Below are positions 7,016 to 8,336 of a DNA stretch of 8,336 nucleotides, in pieces (position 1 is the first letter of the stretch; the number at the start of each line of letters is the position of its first letter). The position numbers and the translations under genes are program-made. This stretch comes from Blautia sp. (GTDB taxonomy: Bacteria > Bacillota > Clostridia > Lachnospirales > Lachnospiraceae). The notes under the pieces are model-generated. The model saw only the letters and a program-made list of their open reading frames with translations. It was not told the origin of the DNA and ran no database searches. The stretch spans positions 1-8,336 of the forward strand of contig JAFWDX010000146.1 of the NCBI GenBank assembly GCA_017515945.1, read 5' to 3'.

Positions 7016-8050
7016 TCACCAGGCCAACAGATACACGATTCCCAGCACGGCAGCGGGAAGACAGCACAAAGCTCCCTTCCACAGCACGGTCATATCCCGT
7101 CTGCATATACACGCTGTCAGCGTCACACAGGCCATCGTGAGCGGCGCCAGGACGATCCCCATCGAGGAAAGCAGGCAGGCTCCCGTATTTGCCAGAAAAA
7201 GCAGCGGCAGGCTTCCTTCCCCGGGCATTTTTCCCATCACGGTCATTCCGTAATAGATCAGCAGCGGAACAAACACGCCGGCCAGCACAGCCTTTCCCTG
7301 CCACATCCGGATCATCGCAAAATTGCCCTGGTTGTAGATCGACCAGCCGCTGAACTGCATGAGGATCGCGCAGACCAGGAGAAAGATCCCCTGTGCATCC
7401 GGATCTTTCGGAAAAAAACGCCGACCGTATTTATACAGGACCGTATACAGCACCAGCAGAAACACTGCCGGAAAGATCATATGTGCCAGGAGCGCAGGGT
7501 GCATGCCTCCGCTCAGCCTGCTGATGCAGGAAAGAAAAACCGGAAAGGGAGACAGGGTATACCTCTTAGGCAGAACTTCATACAAAGCCCCCGTATAGGG
7601 ACTGTACCGGAATACACTGTCGGTATATACATCTGTCACAGCCGCCGCCACATAAAAACTGTCATCCGCATCCATATGCGCAAGCTGACTGACATAAACC
7701 ATCTGAAACAGGATGAGTGCCGCTGCCGCCGCCGTTGTCGGACGGATTCCAGCCAGACATCTCCTTATTTTTTGAGACACACAACCGGTCTTCTCACTGC
7801 TTTTCTCCGGGCCGGCAGAAGCGCGCCGGATCCGCAGCCATCTTTTCACCGACAGCACAAGCGCCAGCACGACCGTCGTCACCCCATATGCCAGGGCCAG
7901 TACATGCAGCGAAGCACCAGAAAAAACTGCAGGCAGCGCCATACATTCCATCAGCGCAAACATCCATACATAGCCGGCCGGGAGCGATCCGCCCAGTGCC
8001 AGCGGCACCAGGATCAGCCAGAACCCGGACAGCAAACCTTTTATCAGCAT
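7016..8050 (-). CDS. DUF6077-like polytopic membrane protein, possible GT-C glycosyltransferase
   Basis: This 344-residue integral membrane protein has some eight hydrophobic segments (near 5-20, 25-43, 48-67, 104-122, 186-206, 221-234, 252-272, 281-315, with a last one at 325-342). After the fourth comes the loop HMDADDSFYVAAAVTD (125-140), and later RMWQGKAVLAG (248-258). From memory these motifs are typical of DUF6077 proteins of clostridia. Acidic Asp-Asp residues in the first long outer loop are also the hallmark of GT-C glycosyltransferases that use lipid-linked sugars, so an envelope glycosyltransferase role is my inference. The frame is open to 8119, but the ATG at 8050 is chosen: AGGAGG lies six bases upstream, and the promoter's TATAAT overlaps the earlier start codons. 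The protein ends abruptly at LLAW and may be shorter than family members. No terminator follows; the gap leads into the promoter of the LTA-synthase-like gene. Confidence 0.75.
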   Translation of the reverse strand: MLIKGLLSGFWLILVPLALGGSLPAGYVWMFALMECMALPAVFSGASLHVLALAYGVTTVVLALVLSVKRWLRIRRASAGPEKSSEKTGCVSQKIRRCLAGIRPTTAAAAALILFQMVYVSQLAHMDADDSFYVAAAVTDVYTDSVFRYSPYTGALYEVLPKRYTLSPFPVFLSCISRLSGGMHPALLAHMIFPAVFLLVLYTVLYKYGRRFFPKDPDAQGIFLLVCAILMQFSGWSIYNQGNFAMIRMWQGKAVLAGVFVPLLIYYGMTVMGKMPGEGSLPLLFLANTGACLLSSMGIVLAPLTMACVTLTACICRRDMTVLWKGALCCLPAAVLGIVYLLAW

Positions 8051-8108
8051 ATACGGCCTCCTAACCGTGAATGATTTATATTCCCTTTTTTCTTGTTCCA
8101 GCGAGTAC

Positions 8109-8137
8109 ATTATAGTCAATCCCCTCCTGCCTGTCCA
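8109..8137 (-). promoter_or_regulatory. Promoter of the DUF6077-like gene
   Basis: On the minus strand TGGACA (8132-8137, 5/6 match) and a perfect TATAAT (8109-8114) are 17 bases apart. The start would be near 8102, giving a leader of about 50 bases. This rules out translation from TTG at 8119 or ATG at 8110. The family A end at 8138 touches the -35 box directly. Confidence 0.8.
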
Positions 8138-8199
8138 GTAACTGTTCAGTCACAGGCTCTTTCACCGTTACAAGGCCACACCAAAGGCGTCCCTTGGCT
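8138..8199 (+). mobile_element. Family A element, copy 3, truncated
   Basis: The left end GTAACTGTTCAGTCA (8138-8152) is perfect and is followed by the CCGTTAC subterminal part and the 20-base module (8178-8197, 19/20 match to copy 1). Similarity then stops, and a related block TTACTGTTCATGGACTGACTGA, joined to a family B hairpin, takes over. No right end is present. The element abuts the -35 box of the DUF6077-like gene. Confidence 0.75.
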
Positions 8200-8219
8200 G
8201 GTTACTGTTCATGGACTGA

Positions 8220-8262
8220 CTGAAAATGAGTCAAGGAACCTGTCCCCGTGACTCATTTTCAG
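8220..8262. repeat. REP-like family B hairpin, longest stem
   Basis: CTGAAAATGAGTCA (8220-8233) and TGACTCATTTTCAG (8249-8262) are perfect 14-bp inverted repeats around the loop AGGAACCTGTCCCCG (8234-8248), the same loop as at 1642-1656. This is the cleanest copy of the family in the window. The remaining bases up to 8336 show no recognisable gene. Confidence 0.85.
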
Positions 8263-8336
8263 CCGGGCTTCGACTCCCTTCACGGCAGGCAGCGCCGGAT
8301 GGATCCCCTGGTGTGACCATCGTCCAAAAAAATGCA

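Overview
The window looks like chromosomal DNA of a Gram-positive clostridial bacterium, most likely Lachnospiraceae-like. The reasons are the strong AGGAGG ribosome binding sites, TTGACA/TATAAT-type promoters with 17-base spacers, classical hairpin-plus-T-tract terminators, a lipoteichoic-acid-synthase-type enzyme, and a polytopic membrane protein resembling the DUF6077 group. The taxonomic call is inference; no marker gene here settles it.

Layout. Four protein genes all lie on the minus strand, and each appears to have its own promoter: an M18 metallo-aminopeptidase (67-1473), an L-arabinose/L-fucose-isomerase-like sugar isomerase (2225-3643), a sulfatase-fold LTA-synthase-like enzyme with a long basic N-terminal extension (4073-6628), and a DUF6077-like membrane protein (7016-8050). 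One tRNA-Arg(ACG) gene (1772-1845) is on the plus strand with its own promoter and terminator. The last two protein genes probably both act on the cell envelope. The peptidase and the isomerase look like stand-alone metabolic genes.

The spaces between genes (about 290-750 bases) hold most of the unusual content: two families of non-coding repeats. Family A is a MITE-like element of about 165 bp with 15-bp terminal inverted repeats (GTAACTGTTCAGTCA and its complement). There are two full copies (1893-2057 and 6707-6872), one truncated copy (8138-8199) and a degenerate left end (3679-3709). The first copy is flanked by a perfect 8-bp direct repeat and the second by a 6/8 match, as expected of target-site duplications. 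Family B is a REP-like hairpin with a conserved loop AGGAACCTGTCCCCG between TGAGTCA/TGACTCA arms. It occurs at 1-56, 1630-1667, 3888-3951 and 8220-8262. No transposase for either family lies in the window. Family A ends sit inside or against the promoter or leader regions of three of the four protein genes.

A separate, nearly perfect 60-base hairpin (2106-2165) lies downstream of the isomerase gene and belongs to neither family. No CRISPR array, prophage, toxin or defence gene was found. What deserves follow-up is the repeat biology and the envelope gene pair.
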